Made by a program: the position numbers and the translations under genes. Shown piece by piece: positions 32,645-41,520 of a DNA stretch of 64,000 nt (positions within the stretch are counted from its first letter, which is position 1; every line of letters begins with the position of its first letter). Source of the stretch: Leisingera sp. NJS204 (lineage in GTDB: Bacteria > Pseudomonadota > Alphaproteobacteria > Rhodobacterales > Rhodobacteraceae). The stretch is taken from NCBI RefSeq assembly GCF_004123675.1, contig NZ_CP035419.1, positions 84,813 to 148,812 on the forward strand, read 5' to 3'. Below the pieces are notes generated by a model that made no database searches, was not told the DNA's origin, and was given only the letters and a program-made list of their open reading frames with translations.

Positions 32645-34802
32645 TGCTCATTCTCCGCTCGGTGTCAAAGGCGGCCGCTGTGGGCGAGGCCGCAATGATG
32701 CTTTCAGGGTCCAGGATCATGGCGATCTTGCCGTCTCCAAGGATGGTTGCTGCGGCAACGCCGGCGATTTCCCCGCAGACGCCGTCCAGGCTTTTGATCA
32801 CCACCTGGCGCTGGTCGTGGATGTCATCCACTGCCAAGGCGCAGCGCTGGCCGGTTTCGGTTTCCACCAGCAGATAGACGCCGGCCTGCCGGTCGCTTTC
32901 GCGGTACAGCCCCAGGCTGCCGGCTACGTCGCAGATGGGCACGAAATTGCCGCGGATCGACAGCAGGGTGCCGTCGGCGCCGAGGCTGTTGATCATGTCA
33001 TCGCTGCCGCGCATGGTCTCGACGATAGAAGTAATCGGCACCACCATGGTCTGGTCAGCGACCGACACCACCATGCCGTCCATCACCGCCAAGGTCAGCG
33101 GCAGGATGATAGTGAACGTTGACCCCTTGCCGGGCGTGGAGGAGATGTTGATGCGGCCGCCCAGGCCGGTCACCGCATTCTTCACCACATCCATACCGAC
33201 ACCGCGGCCGGAGAGGTTTGACACCTCCTTGGCGGTGGAGAAACCAGGCGCGAACAGGAGATTGTCGATCTCGCCGTCAGTCAGCTCGGCATTTTCCGGG
33301 ATCAGGCCCTTCTCAATAGCGATCTGTTTGACCCGCGGGCGGTTCACACCGGCCCCGTCATCCTTGATTTCAATGCAAACACTTCCAGAACGATGGGAAG
33401 CCGACAATCGGATTTCACCAACCTTGGATTTCCCGGCGGCTTCCCGGTCCTCGGGTTTTTCGACCCCGTGGTCCACCGCATTGCGCAGAATATGCGTCAG
33501 CGGGTCGGACAGCCGTTCGATCACCGTCTTATCGACCTCGGTGTTTTCGCCCTCATTCACGAGTTTACAGGTTTTACCTGTCGCAGCCGAAGCTTCCCGG
33601 ACGATCCGCGCCATGCGCTGGAACAGCGGTTTCACCGGCTGAGCACGGATTGCCATGACACCTTCCTGGATGTCGCGCGCGAGGTTTTTGAAACCTTCGA
33701 GCTCTGTTTCAACGTCCCGTGTATCAGAGACATCGAGGTTGGCGATTTGCTGCGCCAGCATCGAATGGTTGATGATAAGCTCCCCGACAGCGTTGATCAG
33801 CCGGTCCACCCGCTCGAGTTCGACGCGGAGCGTGGGCTTGGGACCGCCGCGCTGCTCCTGCTTGCCGCTCTCGGCTTTCGGGGCCGATGCCTTTTCTTCG
33901 GCAGGTGCCGGCTTGGCTTCGGGTTCAGGTGCGGGGACCGGCGGTTCAAAAGGGACTGCGGGTGCCCCCCCTTCTGCTGTATCCGCTGCGGGCGGAGCAT
34001 CAGGTGCGCTGAACATAGCGTCCAGGGCAGCCAGTGCATTGGCTTCCGCTTCCGCGTCGCCTTCGCCATCGATCGACAATTCGCAGAGACCTTCGACAAA
34101 TTCGAAGACTGCCTCGACAATCGACCGGGAGTCCTTGGTCACCAAAGTGATGTCCCAGGCCAGGTAGCTTTCGCTCATATCCATCGTGTCAAAGCCGGGC
34201 AGCTCGTTTTCGTCAAGCTTCACAGTCAGATCGCCCATGTCCTTAAGCGCCTGGAACAGGAAGAACGGCTCATTGCCGGTACCGTACATTTCCTTCAGCG
34301 GCTGGAACCGGATCCGGTAGGTTTCCTCCTGCGGCTCTGCCGGTGCTTCCGGCGCAATGCCAAGATCGGCCACCGGCGCCGGAGCGCCAAGCCCCATCGG
34401 CTCGAAGGTGAGGTCTTCCTCTTCTTCGGGGATGTATTCATCCAGCGCTGCCAGCAGCGTATCATTATGCGCTTCGTCTATCTCGCCACCGTCCCGGGCG
34501 GCTTCGACCAGCGCCGACAGTTGATCACTGGAGCGCAGCAGCAGCTGGATCAGCTTCCCGTCCAGCTCCATCCGGCCGGCGCGCACCTCGTCAAACACGG
34601 TTTCAAACCGGTGGGCAAAGGCCACCAGGTCATCCAAGCCAAAGGCCCCGGCACCGCCTTTGATCGAGTGCACGGCGCGGAAGATTGCATTGACTGTCTC
34701 AGGGTCGTGATCGCCTCCTTCGATGGCGGTCAGCCCCTCATCCGTTGCTTCAAGGAGCTCTTCGCACTCCTCAAAGAAGGTATCCTGAATCGAACCCGAC
34801 AT
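32634..34802 (-). CDS. cheA: Chemotaxis histidine kinase CheA
   Basis: A 722-residue CheA. The P1 phosphotransfer domain has the phospho-His at H45 in 'FRAVHSIKGGAGAFG'. A Pro/Ala/Glu-rich linker with a small acidic domain spans about 110-325. The P3 dimerisation helices (about 325-395) are followed by the GHKL ATPase domain with 'ILRNAVDHGVEKPEDR' (N box) near 440, 'IEIKDDGAGVN' near 485 and 'LSGRGVGMDVVKNAV' near 525. The P5 CheW-like domain occupies about 575-710. All catalytic boxes look intact. It is preceded by cheY with one base between the genes. Confidence 0.97.
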   Translation of the reverse strand: MSGSIQDTFFEECEELLEATDEGLTAIEGGDHDPETVNAIFRAVHSIKGGAGAFGLDDLVAFAHRFETVFDEVRAGRMELDGKLIQLLLRSSDQLSALVEAARDGGEIDEAHNDTLLAALDEYIPEEEEDLTFEPMGLGAPAPVADLGIAPEAPAEPQEETYRIRFQPLKEMYGTGNEPFFLFQALKDMGDLTVKLDENELPGFDTMDMSESYLAWDITLVTKDSRSIVEAVFEFVEGLCELSIDGEGDAEAEANALAALDAMFSAPDAPPAADTAEGGAPAVPFEPPVPAPEPEAKPAPAEEKASAPKAESGKQEQRGGPKPTLRVELERVDRLINAVGELIINHSMLAQQIANLDVSDTRDVETELEGFKNLARDIQEGVMAIRAQPVKPLFQRMARIVREASAATGKTCKLVNEGENTEVDKTVIERLSDPLTHILRNAVDHGVEKPEDREAAGKSKVGEIRLSASHRSGSVCIEIKDDGAGVNRPRVKQIAIEKGLIPENAELTDGEIDNLLFAPGFSTAKEVSNLSGRGVGMDVVKNAVTGLGGRINISSTPGKGSTFTIILPLTLAVMDGMVVSVADQTMVVPITSIVETMRGSDDMINSLGADGTLLSIRGNFVPICDVAGSLGLYRESDRQAGVYLLVETETGQRCALAVDDIHDQRQVVIKSLDGVCGEIAGVAAATILGDGKIAMILDPESIIAASPTAAAFDTERRMSNAS

Positions 34803-34803
34803 C

Positions 34804-35178
34804 TTAGGCCGCAGCTCCTGTCACACGCTTGAGAGCGAAGATCAAAGAGGCATCGTCAAACGGCTTGGTGATCCAGCCGGTGGCGCCGGCGCCGCGGGCG
34901 CGGGATTTCAGTTCAGGCGCGCTTTCGGTGGTCAGCACCAGAATCGGCACCTTGGAATTTATTCCGGTGCCGCGCAGCTCCTCAATCACGCCGAAACCGT
35001 CGAGGTTAGGCATGTTGATGTCGGTGATCACAACGTCCGGATCCACATCCGGGTACATGTCAACACCTTCACGGCCATCGACCGCGCAGTGGTATTCAAA
35101 TCCGGCCTCTTCCAGGGTCGCGGCCAGAAGATTCCGGATAGTGCGGGAATCGTCGATTGCCAGAACTTTGGTTTTCAT
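34804..35178 (-). CDS. cheY: CheY-type response regulator (first copy)
   Basis: A 124-residue receiver with acidic pair D9/D10 in 'LAIDDSRTIR', phosphoacceptor D53 in 'VVITDINMPNLDG', and the Lys in 'WITKPFDD'. It lies directly before cheA, as in the chemotaxis clusters of related alphaproteobacteria, and is the likely direct substrate of CheA. The start overlaps the STAS gene stop by 4 bases. Confidence 0.95.
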   Translation of the reverse strand: MKTKVLAIDDSRTIRNLLAATLEEAGFEYHCAVDGREGVDMYPDVDPDVVITDINMPNLDGFGVIEELRGTGINSKVPILVLTTESAPELKSRARGAGATGWITKPFDDASLIFALKRVTGAAA

Positions 35179-35462
35179 GCTGTTTCCTCGTCTTCAAAAC
35201 GGTTGGGCTCCAGCCCCAGAAGCGTCAGGGACTTGCGGCAGGGTTCGGTTATATTGGTGACTGAGAAGCCCACCCCCTCGGACCGCCACTGCTGCTCTGC
35301 ACCAAGCAGGAGCTGCAGACAGCGCGAGGGCATCAAGGCAACGCCGCGGCAGTCAACCTCGACTGCTTTGGAGCGTGCCCCTTGAAGAAAGGCGATCAGC
35401 GAATCCAGCTCCGCGAATGCGTTGGGCAGATCCAAAATGTGTTTTTGCGTTTCCGTAGTCAT
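35175..35462 (-). CDS. STAS-domain protein at the head of the chemotaxis operon
   Basis: A 95-residue protein built of one STAS-like fold ('FLQGARSKAVEVDCRGVALM', 'CLQLLLGAEQQWRSEGVGFSV', 'LTLLGLE'). Start 35462 is chosen because the frame upstream is not conserved-looking. STAS proteins of this size bind partner proteins and are found first in che operons of many alphaproteobacteria. The usual Ser phosphorylation site of anti-sigma antagonists is replaced here by 'LMPSRCL', so the Ser may be retained within that turn. Its exact role in the array is unknown; promoting CheA or CheY interaction is a guess. Confidence 0.82.
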   Translation of the reverse strand: MTTETQKHILDLPNAFAELDSLIAFLQGARSKAVEVDCRGVALMPSRCLQLLLGAEQQWRSEGVGFSVTNITEPCRKSLTLLGLEPNRFEDEETA

Positions 35463-35874
35463 TGTCGGCGATTCGCACCCCCGTTGTCGGCGATCAGTTC
35501 GAGTTCGATGATGCAATTGATATGCGGCGGGCCTTAACATTTGATTGCCGGCTCGCCCGCGTGGAGGGGGATTCATAAGGAGTTCGCGTGCAATTCGGCC
35601 GCGGAAATCCCCTCAATTTTTATTCGTGCTTTCGGGGATGGGGAATCACCTGCCGGCCGCAATCATTGAAGGGTGCCATCTGCGCGCAGCCTGCGCGTGT
35701 ATCTTTACCCGGCCTTTACAGAGTGACGCTTTTGTGCAGCAGAAATCAGCATCTTTTTGCGTTGCCGCAACAAGGATCCGCCCCTCCGTAAGCCGCAAAT
35801 TAACATATGCGACGCATCCTGAGAAACATCATCTTTTGCGGGAGCCTAGACCGCAATGCTCTTAGGAGGACGGA
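35463..35874. promoter_or_regulatory. Divergent 412-bp control region between the che operon and the receptor gene
   Basis: No gene is supported here. It must hold the promoters for the leftward STAS-cheYAWR operon and for the rightward receptor gene, whose ribosome site AGGAGG lies just before 35875. Two exact copies of tgtcggcgat start 22 bp apart at 35463 and 35485. The heptamer ttaacat occurs at 35534-35540 and again at 35800-35806; it resembles one half of the CtrA box (TTAA-N7-TTAA), a regulator of motility in this order. I cannot place a -10/-35 pair with confidence. Confidence 0.5.
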
Positions 35875-38232
35875 ATGAAAGCGCTAAAATCGCTCAAACT
35901 GGCACATAAATTGCCGCTGTTTATTGTTGGGTTCGGTGTGCTCGTGACGGCGATTCTCGTCACGATCAGCACGATCAGTTTCCAGAACAGTGCAGAAAAA
36001 AATGCCGAAGACCAATTCCGCTCCATGGTGGCGGACCGGAAGTATTCGGTACAGACACTGCTGGATGGGATCCATGCGGATGTGCAGACCCTGGCGGCCG
36101 TGCCGTCGACTGCAACCGCGATCGAATGGCTGACGATGACTTGGAACGATCTGGACGGAAATCCGGGGCAGGTTCTGCGTCAGGCCTATATTGACGACAA
36201 CCCGAATCCGCTTGGTCAGAAGCATCTTCTGGCGCGTGCAAAGGGTGACTCGCCTTATCACATGCATCACGAAAGCTTTCACCCGGCGTATAAGACTTTG
36301 ATCGAAAGCAAGGGCTACTATGATGCCTTTCTGATCAATCTGGCCGGCGACATCGTTTATTCGGTGTTCAAGGAAAGTGATTTCGGAACCAACATGATGA
36401 CCGGCCCGTATAAAGACTCCGGCCTGGCAAAAGTATACAGCTCTGCCCTGGAAGGCAGCCGCGGCGAAGTGTTCTTTGCCGATTTGGAGCCCTATGCGCC
36501 TTCTGCCGGCGCAGCCGCGGCCTTTGCTGCGGCGCCAGTTGTGAACGACGCCAATCTGACGGTCGGCGTGCTTGCGGTGCAGATTCCGGTGGATTTGCTG
36601 GGGGCCATTGTCAACAATGAGCAAGGCTTGGGGCAGACCACCCAGATCTACCTGGCAGGCTCCGACATGAAAGCGCGGACCAGATCACGGTTTGAAGGCG
36701 GGTTTGAAGTGCTTTCTCAATTGCCTTCGACCGAGCAGGTGACAACAGCCTTTGATGGTGAATCCCATGTGAAGAAGGGTGTTCCCGGCCTGAACGGGCA
36801 TCCGGTGCTCGCCTATTCCGAGCCGCTGCCGCTGGAGTTCGCAGATTGGGCTATCATAGCCGAACAGGACTGGGCCGAACTGATGGCCCCGGCGGTCAGA
36901 AAACGCAACATGCTGCTTCTCGCCTCGGTGATTTGCGCGGCTGGCATGTCCTTCTTCGGCTGGTTGTTCGCCCGTTCCATCACCCGGCCGATCGACCGGA
37001 TCTGCAGCAATATGGAAGCCGTATCGTCCGGAAGTCTCGATACAGATATCGAAGCTGCAAACCGCAGCGATGAAATCGGCAAGATCGGCAAAACCCTTGT
37101 GTCAATGCAGGACGACCTGAAACTGGCCCGCGCCGCAGAAGAGGAACGCGCAGAAATGCAGCGGCAGCAGCAAGATGTTGTCGAAAGCCTGAGCGCCGGG
37201 CTGATGCAATTGGCCGAAGGCGACTTTTCCCAGCCGATCAAGAACGCGTTTCCGCAGGAATACGAGCAGCTGCGCGAGAACTACAACAGCACTGTCAGCA
37301 ACCTCAGCTCTACCGTCCGGCAGGTGATTGAAGCCTCGGGAAGCATCCGTAATGGCGCGGCTGAGATCAGCCAGGCGTCGGACGACCTGTCGCACCGCAC
37401 CGAAAGCCAGGCCGCCACGCTGGAAGAGACTGCTGCGGCTTTGGATGAGCTGACTGCGTCTGTTAAATCCGCCGCCGAAGGCGCCCGCAGCGTTGAAAGC
37501 ACCATGGCCGAGGCCCGGACCGAAGCGGAGAACAACCGGGAAGTTGTGCAAAGCGCCGTGTCAGCGATGACCGAGATTGAGCAGTCCTCGAACCACATCT
37601 CGCAAATCATCTCGGTGATTGACGACATCGCCTTCCAAACCAACCTGCTGGCGCTGAACGCCGGGGTTGAGGCGGCGCGGGCCGGCGAGGCAGGCAAGGG
37701 CTTTGCCGTGGTCGCCAGCGAGGTGCGGGCGCTGGCGCAGCGGTCCTCGGATGCAGCGATGGAGATCAAGACGCTGATCGGCGACAGTTCCAAACAGGTG
37801 GATCGCGGCGTTGATCTGGTCGGCAAGGCCGGCGAGGCGCTGCAAAGCATCGTCGAGCAGGTCACCCATATCTCGCAGCTGGTCTCCGGCATTGCCGAAG
37901 GCGCGGCCGAACAATCGACCGGTCTGCATGAGATTAACACCGGTGTCACTCAGCTGGATCAGGTGACACAGCAGAATGCGGCGATGGTGGAAGAAGCCAC
38001 AGCCGCCGGGCACATGCTGAATACGGATGCCGGCAAGCTGTCCGAACTGGTCGCCCATTTCCGGGTGGCGGGCGGCAGCGCAGCACCCGCTCCGGCCCGT
38101 GCCGCCGCTCCGGCGGCCAAGCCTGCGCCCTCGGCACATGGCGAGGCAGATTGGGAGATTGAGGCCAGCCCGGTGCCAGCCGCCGCGGCCGCCAGCGGCA
38201 ATGCCGCGCGCGATCTCTGGCAGGACTTTTAA
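35875..38232 (+). CDS. Methyl-accepting chemotaxis protein with periplasmic sensor
   Basis: A 785-residue receptor. TM1 lies at about 14-37 ('[20 protein letters not shown]'), followed by a periplasmic region of about 300 residues that looks like a double-Cache-type ligand domain, TM2 at about 345-366 and then HAMP (about 367-420). After a second HAMP-like stretch comes the MA signalling domain, whose tip '[20 protein letters not shown]' lies near 585-605. The C-terminal tail is Ala/Pro-rich and ends '...ARDLWQDF', which fits the xWxxF tether for CheR/CheB. The ligand cannot be told from sequence. Confidence 0.94.
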   Translation: MKALKSLKLAHKLPLFIVGFGVLVTAILVTISTISFQNSAEKNAEDQFRSMVADRKYSVQTLLDGIHADVQTLAAVPSTATAIEWLTMTWNDLDGNPGQVLRQAYIDDNPNPLGQKHLLARAKGDSPYHMHHESFHPAYKTLIESKGYYDAFLINLAGDIVYSVFKESDFGTNMMTGPYKDSGLAKVYSSALEGSRGEVFFADLEPYAPSAGAAAAFAAAPVVNDANLTVGVLAVQIPVDLLGAIVNNEQGLGQTTQIYLAGSDMKARTRSRFEGGFEVLSQLPSTEQVTTAFDGESHVKKGVPGLNGHPVLAYSEPLPLEFADWAIIAEQDWAELMAPAVRKRNMLLLASVICAAGMSFFGWLFARSITRPIDRICSNMEAVSSGSLDTDIEAANRSDEIGKIGKTLVSMQDDLKLARAAEEERAEMQRQQQDVVESLSAGLMQLAEGDFSQPIKNAFPQEYEQLRENYNSTVSNLSSTVRQVIEASGSIRNGAAEISQASDDLSHRTESQAATLEETAAALDELTASVKSAAEGARSVESTMAEARTEAENNREVVQSAVSAMTEIEQSSNHISQIISVIDDIAFQTNLLALNAGVEAARAGEAGKGFAVVASEVRALAQRSSDAAMEIKTLIGDSSKQVDRGVDLVGKAGEALQSIVEQVTHISQLVSGIAEGAAEQSTGLHEINTGVTQLDQVTQQNAAMVEEATAAGHMLNTDAGKLSELVAHFRVAGGSAAPAPARAAAPAAKPAPSAHGEADWEIEASPVPAAAAASGNAARDLWQDF

Positions 38233-38241
38233 ACACACACC

Positions 38242-38273
38242 GAAGGCGCCGCGGTTTTGGCTGCGGCGCCTTC
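38242..38273 (+). terminator. Strong hairpin after the receptor gene
   Basis: A perfect 11-bp stem (gaaggcgccgc / gcggcgccttc) with a 10-base loop begins 9 bases after the receptor stop. No T-run follows, so termination may be partial; cheB begins 59 bases further on and may be reached by read-through. Confidence 0.6.
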
Positions 38274-38331
38274 ACACATGTCAACCTGTGCCTGCAATTC
38301 TGAGGGCATTGCAAATTGACTGGGGATCCCA

Positions 38332-39342
38332 TTGTCTTCGCGAAACTTATTGATCATTACCACTGACCGCAGCTTTGCCCGGAATTTGCAAAGCTATATG
38401 GAATCTGCCTATCCCGGCATGAAGGTTCTTTTGGCTAACAATCTGATGATGGCCTACAATCAAGCAGAGGCCGCACAACCGGTTTTTGCTTTTGTGGAAG
38501 ACGGTTTTTCCAAACTGCCTGAATTCGAAATGATGATGGCGCTGTTTTCCGCCATGGATACCCGATGGGTGGCCGTCATGGACACTCAAGGCGCGACGCC
38601 GGCCAGAAAATCCTCGCCGCTGCTGGATGTCGGAGCGGGCATCTTCGAACTGACGAAAGCGGATCATCCCAGCCAGTTTGCCCAGTATTTCGACATGATG
38701 ATCAATGCGCCGCGGCGCAGCGCCCGTGCGGCTCCGGGGGCTTCAGCTGCCCGGCCCTCTGCCCCAGCAGCTGCCAGCAAGAAGCTGATCCTGATCGGGT
38801 CTTCTACCGGCGGTGTCGAAGCTTTGCGCAGCATTCTGGTCGGCTTCCCCTTTGACTGCCCGCCGACGCTGATCGTGCAGCATACCGGCAAGAATTTCGG
38901 ATCCGGCCTGGTGTCGCTTCTTGACCGGCTGTGCCCGGCGCGGGTGCGTGCTGCCGAAGACGGAACAACGCTGGAACCGGGCTATGTCTATGTTGCTGCA
39001 GGCCAACGCCGCCACATGGGTTTAAGCAGCCGTAAGCCGCTGCGCCTGCGAATGAAGGAAGGGCCTGATATTTCCGGACATACTCCGTCTGTTGACGCTC
39101 TGTTCACCTCTGCCGTGCCATATGGGAGGGAGGTTGTGGCCACCATCCTGACCGGCATGGGCCAGGATGGCGCCAGGGGGCTTTTGGAATTGCGCAAGGC
39201 CGGCGCGAAAACATTTGCCCAGGACGAAAAGTCTTCGGTTGTCTACGGGATGCCCAGGGTCGCCTGGGAGATCGGCGCCGCACAGCAGCAGGTGCCGCTG
39301 CCGCAGATGGCCAGCACATTGCTACAGGCGAGCAAAGCCTGA
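38332..39342 (+). CDS. cheB: Chemotaxis methylesterase CheB with divergent receiver
   Basis: A 336-residue protein starting at TTG 38332. The C-terminal 195 residues are a CheB methylesterase with the catalytic triad in 'IGSSTGGVEAL' (Ser), 'LIVQHTGKNFGSGL' (His) and 'ILTGMGQDGARGLLEL' (Asp); it removes receptor methyl groups or deamidates glutamine. The N-terminal 130 residues have receiver-like pattern but are divergent: the usual Asp pair is reduced to 'TTDRS', the phosphoacceptor could be D57 in 'FAFVEDGF', and a Lys is kept in 'ELTKAD'. Control by CheA phosphorylation is therefore less sure than for a normal CheB. cheD follows after 26 bases. Confidence 0.93.
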   Translation: MSSRNLLIITTDRSFARNLQSYMESAYPGMKVLLANNLMMAYNQAEAAQPVFAFVEDGFSKLPEFEMMMALFSAMDTRWVAVMDTQGATPARKSSPLLDVGAGIFELTKADHPSQFAQYFDMMINAPRRSARAAPGASAARPSAPAAASKKLILIGSSTGGVEALRSILVGFPFDCPPTLIVQHTGKNFGSGLVSLLDRLCPARVRAAEDGTTLEPGYVYVAAGQRRHMGLSSRKPLRLRMKEGPDISGHTPSVDALFTSAVPYGREVVATILTGMGQDGARGLLELRKAGAKTFAQDEKSSVVYGMPRVAWEIGAAQQQVPLPQMASTLLQASKA

Positions 39343-39368
39343 ACGCACCACAGGAAGGAACCAAAACA

Positions 39369-39932
39369 TTGACCACTGTTTTCGCCAACTCAAAGTCTGT
39401 AACGGTTCTGCAAGGGGAATACCGGGTGGCCACAGATCCGAAGATCGTGTTTTCAACGGTGCTCGGCTCATGTATCGCGGCCTGCATTTACGATCCGGAA
39501 AACGGAGTGGGCGGAATGAATCATTTTCTGCTCGCCAACGCCCGCCAGGGCGGCGCAGCCAATGCCCGTTACGGCATCCATGCGATGGAACTTCTGATCA
39601 ACGGTGTTCTGAAGAAGGGGGCAATCCGTTCCAATCTGAAAGTCAAAGTGTTCGGCGGCGCCAAGATGTCCGCAAATCTGTCGGACATCGGCGCGGCCAA
39701 TGCCGATTTTGTGCAGCGGTTCCTGCGGGATGAAGGCATCCCTTGCATATCTTCCAGTGTTGGCGGCACCTCGGCACGCCGGGTGCGGTTCCATGCGTGC
39801 TCCGGCGCAGCCCAGCAGACCCATGTGAAGGACGACCGCAAGCTAGGCGAATTGGAGCAGCGCGCCGCCGCACGGCCGGTTCCGGCCCCGGCTCCGGCTG
39901 GCGGAAGTGCAGGTGCGGTCGACCTTTTCTGA
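39369..39932 (+). CDS. cheD: Chemoreceptor glutamine deamidase CheD
   Basis: A 187-residue CheD starting at TTG 39369, with AGGAAGGA eight bases upstream. The catalytic Cys and His fall in 'TVLGSCIAACIYDPENGVGG' and 'MNHFLLAN', followed by 'ARYGIHAMELLINGVLKKGA', all typical of the family. CheD deamidates receptor glutamines. The C-terminal tail of about 25 residues is Ala/Pro-rich and non-conserved. It is the last chemotaxis gene of the rightward set. Confidence 0.95.
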   Translation: MTTVFANSKSVTVLQGEYRVATDPKIVFSTVLGSCIAACIYDPENGVGGMNHFLLANARQGGAANARYGIHAMELLINGVLKKGAIRSNLKVKVFGGAKMSANLSDIGAANADFVQRFLRDEGIPCISSSVGGTSARRVRFHACSGAAQQTHVKDDRKLGELEQRAAARPVPAPAPAGGSAGAVDLF

Positions 39933-39958
39933 CTTAGACTGCCGGCAAGGAACAGCTT

Positions 39959-39983
39959 GGGCATCCGAAATTTTCGTTTGCCC
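39959..39983. promoter_or_regulatory. 25-bp dyad upstream of modA
   Basis: A near-perfect inverted repeat centred on base 39971: outer arms gggca / tgccc (5 of 5) and inner arms cgaaa / tttcg (5 of 5), with only two mismatched pairs between them. It sits 33 bases before modA. It could be an operator for the molybdate operon or an RNA hairpin ending the cheB-cheD transcript; no T-run follows. It does not look like the E. coli ModE box. Confidence 0.45.
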
Positions 39984-40015
39984 GTGCCTGCCTGCAGAGG
40001 TAGGTCCTAGGAGTG

Positions 40016-40819
40016 ATGACAACAATCCAAGCTGCAGTTTTGGCATTCCTGGTTCGGCCCGAAGCCTGGCGGGGCCTTTTGGCTTCGGTTGCTTTGTTTT
40101 TGGGTTTGGCATCCATGGCGCAGGCACAGATCACGGTCTTTGCCGCAGCCAGCACCAAAACAGCACTGGATGAGGCCGCAGCAGCCTACATGGCTGAAAC
40201 CGGCCGGTCCGCCGCTTTGTCTTACGCGGGCTCCCCGGCTTTGGCACGGCAGATCCAGCTTGGCGCCCCGGCGGATGTCTACATCTCAGCCAATCCCGGA
40301 TGGATGGATGTGTTGCAGCAAGACGGGCTGATTGTTCCAGCCTCACGGTTGGATCTGCTGACAAACCGGCTGGTTCTTATAGCTCATGGAGAAGATGCCG
40401 CGCCGATGGACCTGGAAACCGCCGACATCGGTGCGCGGCTGGGAGAAAGCCGGCTTGCCATGGCGCTGGTCGATGCGGTTCCGGCCGGGATTTACGGCAA
40501 AGCCGCGCTGACCGCGTTGGGGCAATGGCCCTCTGTTGTGTCCAAAACGGCCCAGACTGCCAATGTGCGCGCGGCGCTGGCGCTGGTCGCATCGGGCGAA
40601 GCGCCAATGGGCGTGGTCTATGCCTCGGACGCAGCTGCAGGCAGCAATGTCACAGTAGTTGCGGAATTTCCCGAGGACAGCCATCCCCCGGTCATCTACC
40701 CCGCCGCGGCAATCTCAGGCGGCAATGCGGCTGAGGCCCAGGCGTTCTTAAACTATTTGCGCAGCCCGGCGGCCCGCGGCATCTTTCTGCGCCACGGATT
40801 CGGAGTGTCTGATCCGTGA
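40016..40819 (+). CDS. modA: Molybdate-binding periplasmic protein ModA
   Basis: A 267-residue solute-binding protein for molybdate/tungstate import. I start it at ATG 40016 (GTG 40013 is the alternative). An unusually long N-terminal part precedes the signal peptide core 'LLASVALFLGLASMAQAQ'. The mature protein opens 'ITVFAAASTKTALDEAAAAY', the typical ModA beginning, with 'SYAGSPALARQIQLGAPADVYISA' near 75 (the oxyanion-binding serines) and 'GVVYASDAA' near 200. It overlaps modB by 4 bases. Confidence 0.94.
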   Translation: MTTIQAAVLAFLVRPEAWRGLLASVALFLGLASMAQAQITVFAAASTKTALDEAAAAYMAETGRSAALSYAGSPALARQIQLGAPADVYISANPGWMDVLQQDGLIVPASRLDLLTNRLVLIAHGEDAAPMDLETADIGARLGESRLAMALVDAVPAGIYGKAALTALGQWPSVVSKTAQTANVRAALALVASGEAPMGVVYASDAAAGSNVTVVAEFPEDSHPPVIYPAAAISGGNAAEAQAFLNYLRSPAARGIFLRHGFGVSDP

Positions 40820-41520
40820 CCGCTGAGGCCGCATGGCTGGGTCCCGAGGAGTGGCAGGCCGTGATGCTGTCACTGCGGGTCTCGCTGTGGGCAACACTGG
40901 CCGCGCTGCCGCTGGCGGTGTTTGTTGCCTATGCGCTGGCGCGCTGGCAGTTTCCCGGCAAGCAGCTGGTGAACAGCCTGGTGCATCTGCCGCTGATCCT
41001 GCCACCGGTGGTGACCGGCTATCTGCTTTTGATGGTGTTTGGCACCAAAGGGCCAATCGGCGGCGCGTTGCAGCAGATTGGCATCGTCTTTGCTTTCCGC
41101 TGGACCGGTGCAGCGCTGGCCGCGGGTATTATGGCCTTTCCGCTGATGGTCCGGGCCATCCGCCTGTCGGTGGAGGCTGTGGACCCCAAGCTGGAGCAGG
41201 CCGCCGCCACACTGGGCGCATCCCGTCTGATGTGTTTTACCACTATCACGCTGCCGATGATCCTGCCCGGGCTGATCGCCGGTGCGGTGCTGGGCTTTGC
41301 CAAGGCTATGGGCGAGTTCGGCGCCACCATCACATTTGTCTCCAGCATCCCCGGGCAGACCCAGACGCTGCCCTCCGCGATCTATACGTTCCTGCAGGTG
41401 CCAGGCGGTGAGACCGCAGCATTGCGGCTGACGCTGGTGTCGATTGCTATCGCATTGACTGCGCTGCTGCTGTCAGAACTGCTGGCGCGCAGGGTTGCCG
41501 ACCGGGCAGGGGGGCGCTGA
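40816..41520 (+). CDS. modB: Molybdate ABC transporter permease ModB
   Basis: A 234-residue inner-membrane permease with about five or six membrane helices. The coupling motif is 'ATLGASRLMCFTTITLPMILPGLIAGAVLGFAKAMGEFGA', quoted here only in outline: the EAA-loop 'ATLGASRLMCF' near residue 133 and 'AMGEFGATITF' near 163 are diagnostic for ModB. Start overlaps modA; its TGA overlaps the modC ATG. Confidence 0.96.
   Translation: MTAEAAWLGPEEWQAVMLSLRVSLWATLAALPLAVFVAYALARWQFPGKQLVNSLVHLPLILPPVVTGYLLLMVFGTKGPIGGALQQIGIVFAFRWTGAALAAGIMAFPLMVRAIRLSVEAVDPKLEQAAATLGASRLMCFTTITLPMILPGLIAGAVLGFAKAMGEFGATITFVSSIPGQTQTLPSAIYTFLQVPGGETAALRLTLVSIAIALTALLLSELLARRVADRAGGR

Noticed and set aside
33393..34832. 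A 479-codon plus-strand frame inside cheA
   Set aside because: Antisense to cheA domains; shadow frame.
38332..38730. Reading CheB Glu56 as a phosphomimetic replacement of the phosphoacceptor
   Set aside because: On re-alignment with CheY, Asp57 falls at the phosphoacceptor position, so only the acidic pair is clearly altered.
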